From positions 1 to 10,133 of the forward strand of contig SLJA01000250.1 of the NCBI GenBank assembly GCA_007135355.1: DNA of 10,133 bases, written 5' to 3'. The notes beneath the pieces were generated by a model that ran no database searches, was not told the DNA's origin, and was given only the letters and a program-made list of their open reading frames with translations. The stretch's first letter is position 1; the number at the start of each line of letters is the position of its first letter. Source of the stretch: Wenzhouxiangella sp. Lineage in GTDB: Bacteria > Pseudomonadota > Gammaproteobacteria > Xanthomonadales > Wenzhouxiangellaceae. A program made the translations under genes and the position numbers. Positions 1 to 6,878 of the stretch are shown piece after piece.

Positions 1-597
1 AGCCAGCAGCGCGGCGTGCCCCTCGTTCAAGTGATAGGTCTTGATGCGAGAAAAACCCAGCGCGGACAGCAGACGCAAGCCGCCAATGCCCAGCACGATT
101 TCCTGGCGCAGCCGGTACTCCGCGTCGCCACCATAGAGATGATGGGTGATTTCGCGATCGCGCGGATCGTTCTCGGGCAAATCGGTGTCCAGCAGAATCA
201 CCGGCAGATCATGGCCCACGGGGCTGCGCAGCACGTGCAGCCAGGGTTGGATCCATACCTCCCGTCCGTTGATCGGCAGGGCGATCTTCGCCCGCAGCGG
301 AGTTGCAAACTGCTCCGGCGTCCAGGGATCCGGGGTACTGTCTTGCCAACCGCTGTCATCCAGGGTCTGGCGCAGGTAGCCCTGGCTGCTGATCAGGGTC
401 ACGAACACCATCGGCAGCTCCAGGTCACCGGCCGAGCGTGCAGTATCACCCGCCAACACGCCCAGGCCACCAGAGTAGGTGTGCATATCCGGATGCAGCG
501 CGATTTCCATCGAGAAATAGGCGACCCGAGTCTTGCCGAGGAACGGGCCAATCGTGCACCGTTCGTCTTGCGGAATTCGATAGGTATCTTTAAACAT
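1..597 (-). CDS. glgP: alpha-glucan (glycogen) phosphorylase family protein, N-terminal 199 residues, cut by window edge
   Basis: The minus-strand frame from the ATG at 597 runs open to base 1. It reads YFSMEIALHPDMHTYSGGLG near residues 27-46, then VLAGDT, then SSQGYLRQTLDDSGWQ, and ends near the edge with YHLNEGHAALLA. These are hallmarks of the 'distant' GT35 alpha-glucan phosphorylases, which release glucose-1-phosphate from glycogen or maltodextrin in the cytoplasm. The pyridoxal-phosphate lysine and the C-terminal half lie outside the window. An in-frame TAG upstream and no alternative ATG fix the start at 597. Only a weak AGGG-like ribosome site precedes it. Long members of this family carry an extra domain of roughly 100 residues (DUF3417) before the YFSME motif; here only about 26 residues precede it, so this is a short form. 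It is divergent from glgA, consistent with glycogen turnover. Confidence 0.88.
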   Translation of the reverse strand, partial: MFKDTYRIPQDERCTIGPFLGKTRVAYFSMEIALHPDMHTYSGGLGVLAGDTARSAGDLELPMVFVTLISSQGYLRQTLDDSGWQDSTPDPWTPEQFATPLRAKIALPINGREVWIQPWLHVLRSPVGHDLPVILLDTDLPENDPRDREITHHLYGGDAEYRLRQEIVLGIGGLRLLSALGFSRIKTYHLNEGHAALLA

Positions 598-651
598 GAA
601 TGTGAACCCTGGTTTTCCTGCAGAGCAAATGTCGAGGAAGCGCTAAACGCG

Positions 652-679
652 AATATTCCATAAATTGTATCTTTGTCAT
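652..679 (-). promoter_or_regulatory. possible sigma-70-type promoter for the glucan phosphorylase gene
   Basis: On the minus strand, ATGACA (674-679, five of six matches to TTGACA) and AATATT (652-657, four of six matches to TATAAT) are separated by 16 bp. The -10 box lies about 55 bp upstream of the phosphorylase ATG at 597. The 598-851 interval is the divergent region between the phosphorylase gene and glgA. The part near 650-690 is more AT-rich than its surroundings, as expected for a promoter. I found no convincing -35/-10 pair facing glgA. This is pattern matching only. Confidence 0.25.
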
Positions 680-851
680 TTTCTTTCCGGCCCGCTTCGA
701 TTAGGATTCTTGCGAGCCCAGTGCATCATGTCGCGTTCGGCCAGCCCCAGCTCGCGAAATTCAGCTGCAAAGCCGGCCGGCCACCGTCATGGCGCATGGA
801 GACGAAGTTTAGCACCGAGTCCGTGTGACCATAGCAAAGCGAAACGAGCCC

Positions 852-2330
852 ATGAAATCATCCCGACTGCGTGTCCTGATCGCCGCCACTGAAATTTTTC
901 CGATGGCGAAAACCGGCGGTCTTGCAGACGCAACCGCCGCGCTCGGTGCCGCCCTGGCGGACTTGAATATCGACGTGCACTTTGTCATGCCGGGCTATCC
1001 ACATGTGCTGGAGCAGCAGCGCAAGATCGATTTTCAAACCACCCTGCCGGAGATTGCCGGTCATGCTGGCGGCATATTGTTGAGCACCTTGACACCCGAT
1101 TCAAAGCTGCCGCTGCACCTGGTTGATTTACCAAGTGTTTATCAAAACGGTGGTGGGCTGTACGTGGGTCCCGACGGAGAAGAGCGGCCGGACAACGCGC
1201 TGCGCTTCGCCGTTCTGTCGCATGTAATCACCCAACTGGCGCTGGGTGAATTGGGTCATGCACCCTTCGACCTGGTCCACTGCAACGACTGGCATACCGG
1301 ACTGACCCCGCTCATGCTGCAGAACCGGGCCCCAGGACAAGCGCCGGCTACGGTCTTCACCATTCACAACATGGCATTTCAGGGCCAGTGTTCGGAAGAG
1401 CAGTGGGCCCAGCTAGAGGTGGCACTGAGCGCCGAGCAGTGGCCGCGCATCGAATACTACGGCAGCGCAAGCTTCTTGAAAGCCGGGTTGGAATTTGCCG
1501 ACCAGCTGACCACGGTCAGCCCGCGTTATGCCGAAGAAATCCAAACTTCGGAATTCGGCTTTGGCCTGGAAGGGGTCCTGCAGTCCCGACGCGATCGATT
1601 GACCGGGATTCTCAATGGCATCGACACAAGCCTCTGGAGCCCAGAAAGCAGCCCTTGGGTCCCTCGGCACTACAGCGCCGAAGACTTGAGCGCCAAAGCC
1701 TTCTGCAAGCAACAACTGCAGCAGCAGCTCGAACTGGAGCCATCGCCGACGTCACCGCTGATGGCGTTCATTGGCAGGCTGACTTGGCAAAAGATGGCCG
1801 ATGTACTGCTCGAATCGATCCCTGAATACCTCGAACGCGAGCCTGATCGACAATTTGTGCTGGTCGGTAACGGCGACCGCCATTTGGAAGCCGCCTACCT
1901 GGCCTTGGCTGCAGAGCACCCCGGAAGAGTGGCAGTGCAGATTGACTACACCGAGGTTCTGGCGCATCGGACTCACGCCGGCGCCGATATTCTCATCCAC
2001 GGCTCGCGTTTCGAGCCGTGCGGCCTGACCCAGCTCTACGCCATGCGCTTCGGCACCATCCCGGTGGTGCGACCGGTCGGTGGTCTGGCCGATTCCGTCG
2101 TCGACGCCACGCCGGACAACCTGGCCACAGGCGACGCCACCGGCTTTTACTTCGAGCAGCCCGATAGCGCAGACATGCTGGCCGGCATCGACCGCGCTAT
2201 CGCGCTGTATCGGCAACCGGACGCCTGGCATCGCCTGCAACAAACCGCCATGCAGCAGGATTTCAGCTGGGACTCCTCGGCCCGCGCCTACTTGCAGGTC
2301 TACGACAAAGCCTGCGCGCGCGGTTCATGA
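852..2330 (+). CDS. glgA: glycogen synthase, ADP-glucose type (GT5)
   Basis: This 492-residue protein elongates alpha-1,4-glucan from ADP-glucose in the cytoplasm. It shows the GT5 layout. The N-terminal Rossmann domain has the KTGGLAD glucosyl-nucleotide loop at 20-26, then HCNDWHTGL and the TIHNMAF motif (His172). The C-terminal domain has RLTWQK at 309-314 (equivalents of the ADP-binding Arg and Lys) and SRFEPCGLTQLYAMRFGT with the catalytic-region Glu388. VGGLADSVVD follows. Length is usual for the family (about 480). I chose ATG 852 because it places the KTGG loop at the expected depth; a GTG at 825 would add nine residues. Some normally conserved positions differ: LADATAAL where LADVxGAL is usual, Met315 after WQK where Gly is usual, and HGSRFEP where PSRFEP is usual. 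It is divergent from the phosphorylase and convergent with the next gene, 28 bp away, with no clear terminator. Confidence 0.95.
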   Translation: MKSSRLRVLIAATEIFPMAKTGGLADATAALGAALADLNIDVHFVMPGYPHVLEQQRKIDFQTTLPEIAGHAGGILLSTLTPDSKLPLHLVDLPSVYQNGGGLYVGPDGEERPDNALRFAVLSHVITQLALGELGHAPFDLVHCNDWHTGLTPLMLQNRAPGQAPATVFTIHNMAFQGQCSEEQWAQLEVALSAEQWPRIEYYGSASFLKAGLEFADQLTTVSPRYAEEIQTSEFGFGLEGVLQSRRDRLTGILNGIDTSLWSPESSPWVPRHYSAEDLSAKAFCKQQLQQQLELEPSPTSPLMAFIGRLTWQKMADVLLESIPEYLEREPDRQFVLVGNGDRHLEAAYLALAAEHPGRVAVQIDYTEVLAHRTHAGADILIHGSRFEPCGLTQLYAMRFGTIPVVRPVGGLADSVVDATPDNLATGDATGFYFEQPDSADMLAGIDRAIALYRQPDAWHRLQQTAMQQDFSWDSSARAYLQVYDKACARGS

Positions 2331-2358
2331 CGCACGCGATCAGGAAGCCTGGCGCACC

Positions 2359-2967
2359 TCATCCGTTTGCACGGGAGCGCAGCTGAAATAGATGCTCCCG
2401 CAGGCCGTTGCCCAGCAGGATGCTACGCTCTGGGCGAAACTGGGGCATCAGCCGCTCCAACGCTTTGGGTGAATATCTTGGGGCCGGGGTCTCTTCGGTT
2501 TCCGGTTGATCGGCGTACAGTCGCCCCGAGGCATCAGGGACCCAATGGCCCGGCCTGGCCGGCATCAGCGGCGAGGAATATTCCATCAAGGCATGCAGGC
2601 GCGCGCCCGCGGCCAGGCGTGCGGCCAGCAGGTCTGCCAACGTTTCAATATCGCTCGGCTGCAGATAATTCAGCAGGTTCCAGCACAGCACAAGCTGCAC
2701 TGGCTCTTGCTGTGGTCCATCCAGACAATCGGCCAGCACATCTCGGCGCTCATCGGCGTCGGTCGCACGTTGCAGACGCGGCAACGCCGCTGCCAGATCA
2801 AGCACATCGAGCCGACAGCGAAATGTCGATAACAAGGCAATGGTGCCCGAGCGGGCCGCGCCGCAGTCCAGGATGACCTGGCGTCGGTCAACGTCCAGAC
2901 CGCGGATAACCTGCTCAAACAAGGGCGCATGAAGACCACGGCCCTGGGACAAGGCGGCAGAAAGCAT
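2359..2967 (-). CDS. methyltransferase-like protein (class I SAM-type fold), substrate unknown
   Basis: A 202-residue soluble protein with no signal peptide or membrane segment. Its layout fits a class I S-adenosylmethionine methyltransferase. VILDCGAARSGTIALLS (31-47) resembles motif I, with an Asp and a Gly-rich turn. RLDVLDLA (52-59) resembles motif II, with the acidic residue after strand 2. PVQLVLCWNLLNYL (89-102) fits motif IV, and LADLLAARLAAGARLHALMEYSS matches the helix and strand that follow. The motif-I glycines are sparse (DCGAARSG rather than DxGxGxG), so catalytic activity is uncertain. The gene starts 25 bp after the bactofilin stop, so the two are probably co-transcribed. That hints at an envelope or cell-shape setting but does not define a substrate. 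The Shine-Dalgarno sequence is weak. I do not recognise a named gene. Confidence 0.7.
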   Translation of the reverse strand: MLSAALSQGRGLHAPLFEQVIRGLDVDRRQVILDCGAARSGTIALLSTFRCRLDVLDLAAALPRLQRATDADERRDVLADCLDGPQQEPVQLVLCWNLLNYLQPSDIETLADLLAARLAAGARLHALMEYSSPLMPARPGHWVPDASGRLYADQPETEETPAPRYSPKALERLMPQFRPERSILLGNGLREHLFQLRSRANG

Positions 2968-2992
2968 GGCGGTTCAGCTCGATATCAAGCAG

Positions 2993-3550
2993 CTACTGCA
3001 GGCTTTTGGCCGGCGCATTAGCCGCCTGTTTGTCGGCCGAGCCACTGATTGGGGCGCCGCTTGTCTTTTCGCTTCGGGCGGCCGGATGGGCCGGAGCAGA
3101 AAACGCGTTCTTGAGGGCGTCGGTTTCGGGGTCCATATCGATGGAGCCGTTGAACTGGGCGCCATCCTCCAAAGTCACCCTGGGCGCAACAATGGTGCCC
3201 CGGATCTGTGCAGACTTGCGGATCATGACCCGCTCAGAGGCGATCAGCTTGCCCTCAAGCCGACCCTCTACCGCGATTGTGTGAGCAAATATATCAGCGT
3301 TGACCTGACCCGACTCGCCGATCGTCACGCTGTTTTTCTTTAATTCGACGGTGCCTTTGACCTTACCTTCGATGAGCAGATCCTCGTCGCCTTTCAAGGC
3401 GCCTTCGATATGAATTGATGGACCGATGACGGCGCCTGCGCCCTTGGTTGGTGAAGACGGCGCAGACGCGCGTTCCGAGCTGGACCGGATCGGAGCCTCG
3501 GTAGTGGAACGATCGGGTTCGGCAGAGCTGGTATCGCGTTTGTTGAACAT
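2993..3550 (-). CDS. bactofilin (polymer-forming cytoskeletal protein, DUF583)
   Basis: This 185-residue protein belongs to the bactofilins, which self-assemble without nucleotide into filaments and scaffold cell-wall or polar proteins at the inner membrane. The core at about 42-141 is a series of short beta-strand repeats typical of a right-handed beta-helix, for example SIHIEGALKGDEDLLIEGKV, SVTIGESGQV, TIAVEGRLEG and RVTLEDGAQFNGSI. It is flanked by disordered tails: a Ser/Pro/Thr-rich N terminus and an Ala/Ser/Lys-rich C terminus, as usual in the family. There is no membrane segment. The start at 3550 is supported by CAGGA about 7 bp upstream. A TAAAAT box lies at 3572-3577 on the minus strand, without a good -35 partner. 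The gene is followed after 25 bp by the methyltransferase-like gene, a likely operon partner. glnS lies upstream on the same strand, 174 bp away. Confidence 0.92.
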   Translation of the reverse strand: MFNKRDTSSAEPDRSTTEAPIRSSSERASAPSSPTKGAGAVIGPSIHIEGALKGDEDLLIEGKVKGTVELKKNSVTIGESGQVNADIFAHTIAVEGRLEGKLIASERVMIRKSAQIRGTIVAPRVTLEDGAQFNGSIDMDPETDALKNAFSAPAHPAARSEKTSGAPISGSADKQAANAPAKSLQ

Positions 3551-3594
3551 GGCTGGTTCCTGACTGGTTTTATTTTAGGGAAAAGATCACATGC

Positions 3595-3612
3595 CGCCGA
3601 TCCAGATCGGCG
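3595..3612. repeat. perfect 7-bp inverted repeat with 4-bp loop in the glnS-bactofilin gap
   Basis: The arms are CGCCGAT (3595-3601) and ATCGGCG (3606-3612) around CCAG. On the minus strand the hairpin lies 112 bp after the glnS stop and 45 bp before the bactofilin start. A short TTTT (minus strand) follows only about 10 bp later, so it is a poor intrinsic terminator. An operator or leader hairpin for bactofilin is equally possible. Four GATC sites fall within 3585-3615, two of them inside the repeat. The rest of the 3551-3724 gap shows nothing further that I can name. Confidence 0.35.
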
Positions 3613-3724
3613 ATCACGATAGGCGACCACGGCAAAGATGGGCATCACACGGACCAGATTCGGGCATGAAATACCTTATCGCAAGCTAGATTAAAGACCG
3701 GTTAATCGGCTGGCATCACACCGA

Positions 3725-5419
3725 TCAGGATCCCGCGGACATTTGCGCCTCCAGCCGCGCCCAGGTGTCACGCAGAGTGACCGCCCGGTTGAACACCGGC
3801 CGCTGCGGCGTGGCGTCGGGGTCGGGCACGAAGTATCCGAGGCGCTCGAACTGGAAGAACTCGCCGATCCGGGCCTGCTCCAACCCGGGCTCCAGGCGCG
3901 CATCACTCAGGATTTCCAGGGACTCGGGATTGAGATGCTCGACGAAATCCAGCTCCTTGTCGCCGGCCGGGTGTGGAACGTTGAACAAGCGGTCATACAG
4001 GCGCACTTCAGCGCCGACGGCGTGCTCGGCCGAGACCCAGTGGATGGTGCCCTTGACCTTACGCTCCGCGCCCGGCAGACCGGAGCGCGAACTTTCGTCG
4101 AAACTGCAGCGCAGCTCGATGATTTCTCCGTCGCCATTTCTGACCAAGTCGTCGCAGCGGATGATAAAGGCGTTACGCAGACGAACCTCGCCACCGGGCT
4201 TGAGTCGGAAGAACTTCTTCGGCGCCTCCTCCATGAAATCGTCCTGCTCGATGAAGATCTCGCGCGTGATCGGCACACGGCGCGTCCCCATGGCCGAGTC
4301 CTGTGGATGATTGGCCACCTCCACCCATTCGGTCTGCCCTTCGGGAAAGTTGGTCAGGACCACCTTCAACGGCTTGAGCACGGCCATCCGGCGCGGCGCG
4401 CGCACGTTGAGGTCGTCCCTGAGATTGCGTTCCAGCACACCGAAAGGAATGATGCTCTCGGACTTGGTCACGCCAATTTCGGTACAGAAATTGCGAATGG
4501 ATTCAGGCGTGAAGCCCCGTCGCCGCAGACCGGCAATACTGGGCATGCGCGGGTCGTCCCAGCCGGCAACAAAGCCTTCGTCAACCAGGCGGGTCAGGCG
4601 CCGTTTGGACATGACGGTGAAGTCCATGTTCAGACGCGAGAATTCGATCTGCACCGGCCGCGAGGGCACCGGCAGATGCTCGATCAGCCAGTCGTACAGC
4701 GGGCGGTGATCCTCGAATTCCAGCGTGCAGAGCGAGTGGGTGATGTGCTCGATGGCATCGCTTTGGCCGTGGGCGAAATCGTAGCTGGGGTAGATGCACC
4801 AGTCGTCACCGGTACGCTGGTGGTGCTCACGACGGATACGATAGAGCACTGGGTCGCGCAGGTTGATATTGGCCGCTGCCATGTCGATCTTTGCTCGCAA
4901 CACCATGGCACCGTCGGTAAATTCACCAGCGCGCATGCGCAAGAACAGATCACGGTTTTCCTCGATCGGACGCTCACGAAATGGACTGTTGCGGCCCGGT
5001 TCGGTCAGCGTGCCACGCTGCTGGCGAATGGTCTCGGCGTCCTGCTCGTCGATGTAGGCCAGGCCATGCTCAATCAAATGCAGGGCGTAAGCGTACAGGG
5101 TCTCGAAATAGTCGGAGGCATAGCACTCGTTTTCCCACTGGTAACCCAGCCAGGCGACATCCTGCTTGATCGAATCGATGAAGCGCTGTTCTTCTCGCTC
5201 GGGGTTGGTGTCGTCGAAGCGCAGGTTGGTGTAGCCGCCGAACTCGGCCGCCATGGCGAAGTTCAGGACGATGGACTTGGCATGGCCAATATGCAGGTAG
5301 CCGTTCGGTTCCGGCGGAAAACGGGTGATAACGCGCTCGTGCAAACCCTGGGCCAGCTCGCGGGCAATGCGGGTGCGGATGAAATGAGCCGGAGGCGTCG
5401 GCGACGTGGAAGCGTTCAT
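3725..5419 (-). CDS. glnS: glutaminyl-tRNA synthetase
   Basis: This 564-residue cytoplasmic class I aminoacyl-tRNA synthetase charges tRNA-Gln with glutamine using ATP. The Rossmann catalytic domain opens with RFPPEPNGYLHIGHAKS, with the HIGH signature at 43-46. LRFDDTNPEREE is at 67-78, followed by WCIYPSYDFAHGQSDAIEHI. The second signature, VMSKR (the KMSKS equivalent), is at 269-273, then GWDDPRMPSIAGLRRRG. The C-terminal anticodon-binding beta-barrels are complete, including KVKGTIHWVSAEHA and the ending PVFNRAVTLRDTWA. Length matches the E. coli enzyme closely, and residue-level similarity to that protein is high throughout, which excludes a GluRS assignment. ATG 5419 is the only suitable start: an in-frame stop lies shortly upstream, and no clear Shine-Dalgarno sequence is visible. 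It is divergent from the dicarboxylate symporter gene. Confidence 0.98.
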   Translation of the reverse strand: MNASTSPTPPAHFIRTRIARELAQGLHERVITRFPPEPNGYLHIGHAKSIVLNFAMAAEFGGYTNLRFDDTNPEREEQRFIDSIKQDVAWLGYQWENECYASDYFETLYAYALHLIEHGLAYIDEQDAETIRQQRGTLTEPGRNSPFRERPIEENRDLFLRMRAGEFTDGAMVLRAKIDMAAANINLRDPVLYRIRREHHQRTGDDWCIYPSYDFAHGQSDAIEHITHSLCTLEFEDHRPLYDWLIEHLPVPSRPVQIEFSRLNMDFTVMSKRRLTRLVDEGFVAGWDDPRMPSIAGLRRRGFTPESIRNFCTEIGVTKSESIIPFGVLERNLRDDLNVRAPRRMAVLKPLKVVLTNFPEGQTEWVEVANHPQDSAMGTRRVPITREIFIEQDDFMEEAPKKFFRLKPGGEVRLRNAFIIRCDDLVRNGDGEIIELRCSFDESSRSGLPGAERKVKGTIHWVSAEHAVGAEVRLYDRLFNVPHPAGDKELDFVEHLNPESLEILSDARLEPGLEQARIGEFFQFERLGYFVPDPDATPQRPVFNRAVTLRDTWARLEAQMSAGS

Positions 5420-5576
5420 GAGGTGAGCGGCAATTGGAAATCAAACCCGGATTGTAAGGCTTTGCAGCAGCGTCAAGGCGAGTAGGCCAATCCACTATGG
5501 ATACAATGCGCTGGACCCGTTGACCGGCCTGGGCTAACCTTGGCGGTCATCCGCGACCAACAGCGACCAGCCGGCC
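5420..5576. promoter_or_regulatory. divergent intergenic region of glnS and the symporter gene with two outward -10-like boxes
   Basis: This 157-bp gap must hold the start signals of both flanking genes. TACAAT (five of six matches to TATAAT) occurs on the minus strand at 5451-5456, facing glnS, and on the plus strand at 5502-5507, facing the symporter gene. The two boxes form an inverted pair. A TTGACG lies on the minus strand at 5471-5476, but only 14 bp from its -10 box, shorter than the usual 16-18. No -35 is evident for the plus-strand box. The assignment is tentative. Confidence 0.3.
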
Positions 5577-6878
5577 ATGGCCACCAACGACTTCGATCAT
5601 CAAAAGCTTTCCAACCGAATCCTGACAGGCATGGGCCTGGGGCTTGTGTTCGGGATCCTGCTCAACCTGACGGTGGCCGACCAGGCCTGGGCGCAGAACT
5701 TCCTGATCGACGGTGTTCTGGGCGTGGTCGGCGAGATTTTTGTGCGCTTTTTGAGCATGCTGGTCGTGCCGCTGGTGTTTGTTTCGCTGATTACCGGTGT
5801 GAGCGCCCTGAGTGACCCGAAAAAGCTGGGCCGGGTCGGCGGCAAGGCCCTGGCCCTGTACATGCTCACCACCGGGATCGCAATCACGCTGGCGCTGAGC
5901 GCGGCGGTGATCGTGCAGCCCGGTGTCGGGGCCAGTCCGGAGCAGACCGTGGAGCGCCAGATTGCCGCACAGCCGTCGTTTGCCCAGGTCCTGACCGACA
6001 TGGTGCCGCGCAACCCGGTTCAGGCCATGGCCCAGGGCGATATGCTGCCGATCATCGTCTTTGCGGTCCTGATCGGCCTGTCGATCGCCCTGGCCGGGAA
6101 GCCGGGGGAACGGATCGGCCAGTTCTTCTCCGATTTCAATGTGGTCGTGATGCGCCTGGTCGGCTTTGTCATGCTGCTGGCGCCGTACGGGGTATTCGCC
6201 CTGATTGCGACGCTTGGCGCCACCACCGGCCTGAGCACGTTTTTCGGGGTGCTGAAATACGTTCTGCTGGTCCTGTTCATGCTGGTTCTGCACGCCAGCG
6301 TGACCTATTCGTTGATGCTGCGCTTTATCGGCGGTTTGAGCCCCAAGGTGTTTTTCTCCAAGATGCGGGCGGTGCTGGCTTTTGCCTTTTCAACCGCCTC
6401 CAGTGGCGCGACGATTCCGGTGACCTTGAAGACGGTCGAGCAGCGCATGGGGGCCGATAACAAGGTCGCTTCGTTTACGGTGCCGCTGGGCGCGACCATC
6501 AATATGGACGGCACGGCAATCATGCAGGGGATCGCGGCCGGTTTCATCGCTCAGTACTTTGCGGTGGATCTGAGCCTGACCCAGTACATGATGATCGTGC
6601 TGATGGTCATCATTGCCTCGGTGGGTGCCGCCGGTGTTCCGGGCGTGGGCCTGATCCTGCTGGCCGGGGTACTCGCCCAGGTCGGCCTGCCGGCCGAAGG
6701 CATCGCCTTGATCCTGGGCGTGGATCGGCTGCTCGACATGACGCGCACGGCGGTTAACGTGACCGGGGATGCCATGGTTACTTCAATTGTCGCCAAGAGC
6801 GAGGGTGAGCTGGATCTGGAGGTTTTCTACGACGAGCATCCAGAGGTACTGGCGGCCGCGCGAGGCCGGGTGTCCTGA
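5577..6878 (+). CDS. dicarboxylate/amino acid:cation (Na+ or H+) symporter, DAACS family
   Basis: A 433-residue inner-membrane transporter of the glutamate/C4-dicarboxylate type, which couples substrate uptake to Na+ or H+ entry. The full core is present: many hydrophobic segments from residue 15, the serine-rich hairpin STASSGAT at 272-279, the NMDGT cation-site motif at 309-313, the second hairpin ASVGAAGVPG at 347-356, and DMTRTAVNVTGD at 387-398, which carries the substrate-binding Arg390, Thr391 and Asn394/Asp398 region. Length is normal for bacterial members (about 400-440). Substrate preference (glutamate, aspartate, or succinate/fumarate/malate) cannot be read from the sequence. The ATG at 5577 has no strong Shine-Dalgarno sequence, but residues from there match the usual N terminus. 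Its last 52 bp overlap the end of the convergent ATP-grasp gene, so no separate terminator exists between them. Confidence 0.93.
   Translation: MATNDFDHQKLSNRILTGMGLGLVFGILLNLTVADQAWAQNFLIDGVLGVVGEIFVRFLSMLVVPLVFVSLITGVSALSDPKKLGRVGGKALALYMLTTGIAITLALSAAVIVQPGVGASPEQTVERQIAAQPSFAQVLTDMVPRNPVQAMAQGDMLPIIVFAVLIGLSIALAGKPGERIGQFFSDFNVVVMRLVGFVMLLAPYGVFALIATLGATTGLSTFFGVLKYVLLVLFMLVLHASVTYSLMLRFIGGLSPKVFFSKMRAVLAFAFSTASSGATIPVTLKTVEQRMGADNKVASFTVPLGATINMDGTAIMQGIAAGFIAQYFAVDLSLTQYMMIVLMVIIASVGAAGVPGVGLILLAGVLAQVGLPAEGIALILGVDRLLDMTRTAVNVTGDAMVTSIVAKSEGELDLEVFYDEHPEVLAAARGRVS

Noticed and set aside
16..663. A 215-residue plus-strand open frame at the left edge
   Set aside because: The minus strand encodes clear phosphorylase motifs in the same DNA; the plus-strand translation has none.
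665..892. Small plus-strand open frame upstream of and overlapping glgA
   Set aside because: It has no ribosome site or recognisable features, and it runs out of frame into the conserved glgA N terminus.
2310..2375. Terminator between glgA and the methyltransferase-like gene
   Set aside because: GC-rich partial complementarity exists near the glgA stop, but there is no clean stem or T-run in either direction.
3743..5485. A 580-residue open frame on the plus strand opposite glnS
   Set aside because: It is the antisense shadow of a highly conserved glnS; its translation shows no recognisable family and high GC makes such open frames common.
5547..6293. A 248-residue minus-strand open frame opposite the symporter gene
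   Set aside because: Its composition is rich in His/Gln/Arg/Asp from antisense reading of membrane-protein codons, with no motifs; the plus-strand transporter explains the region fully.
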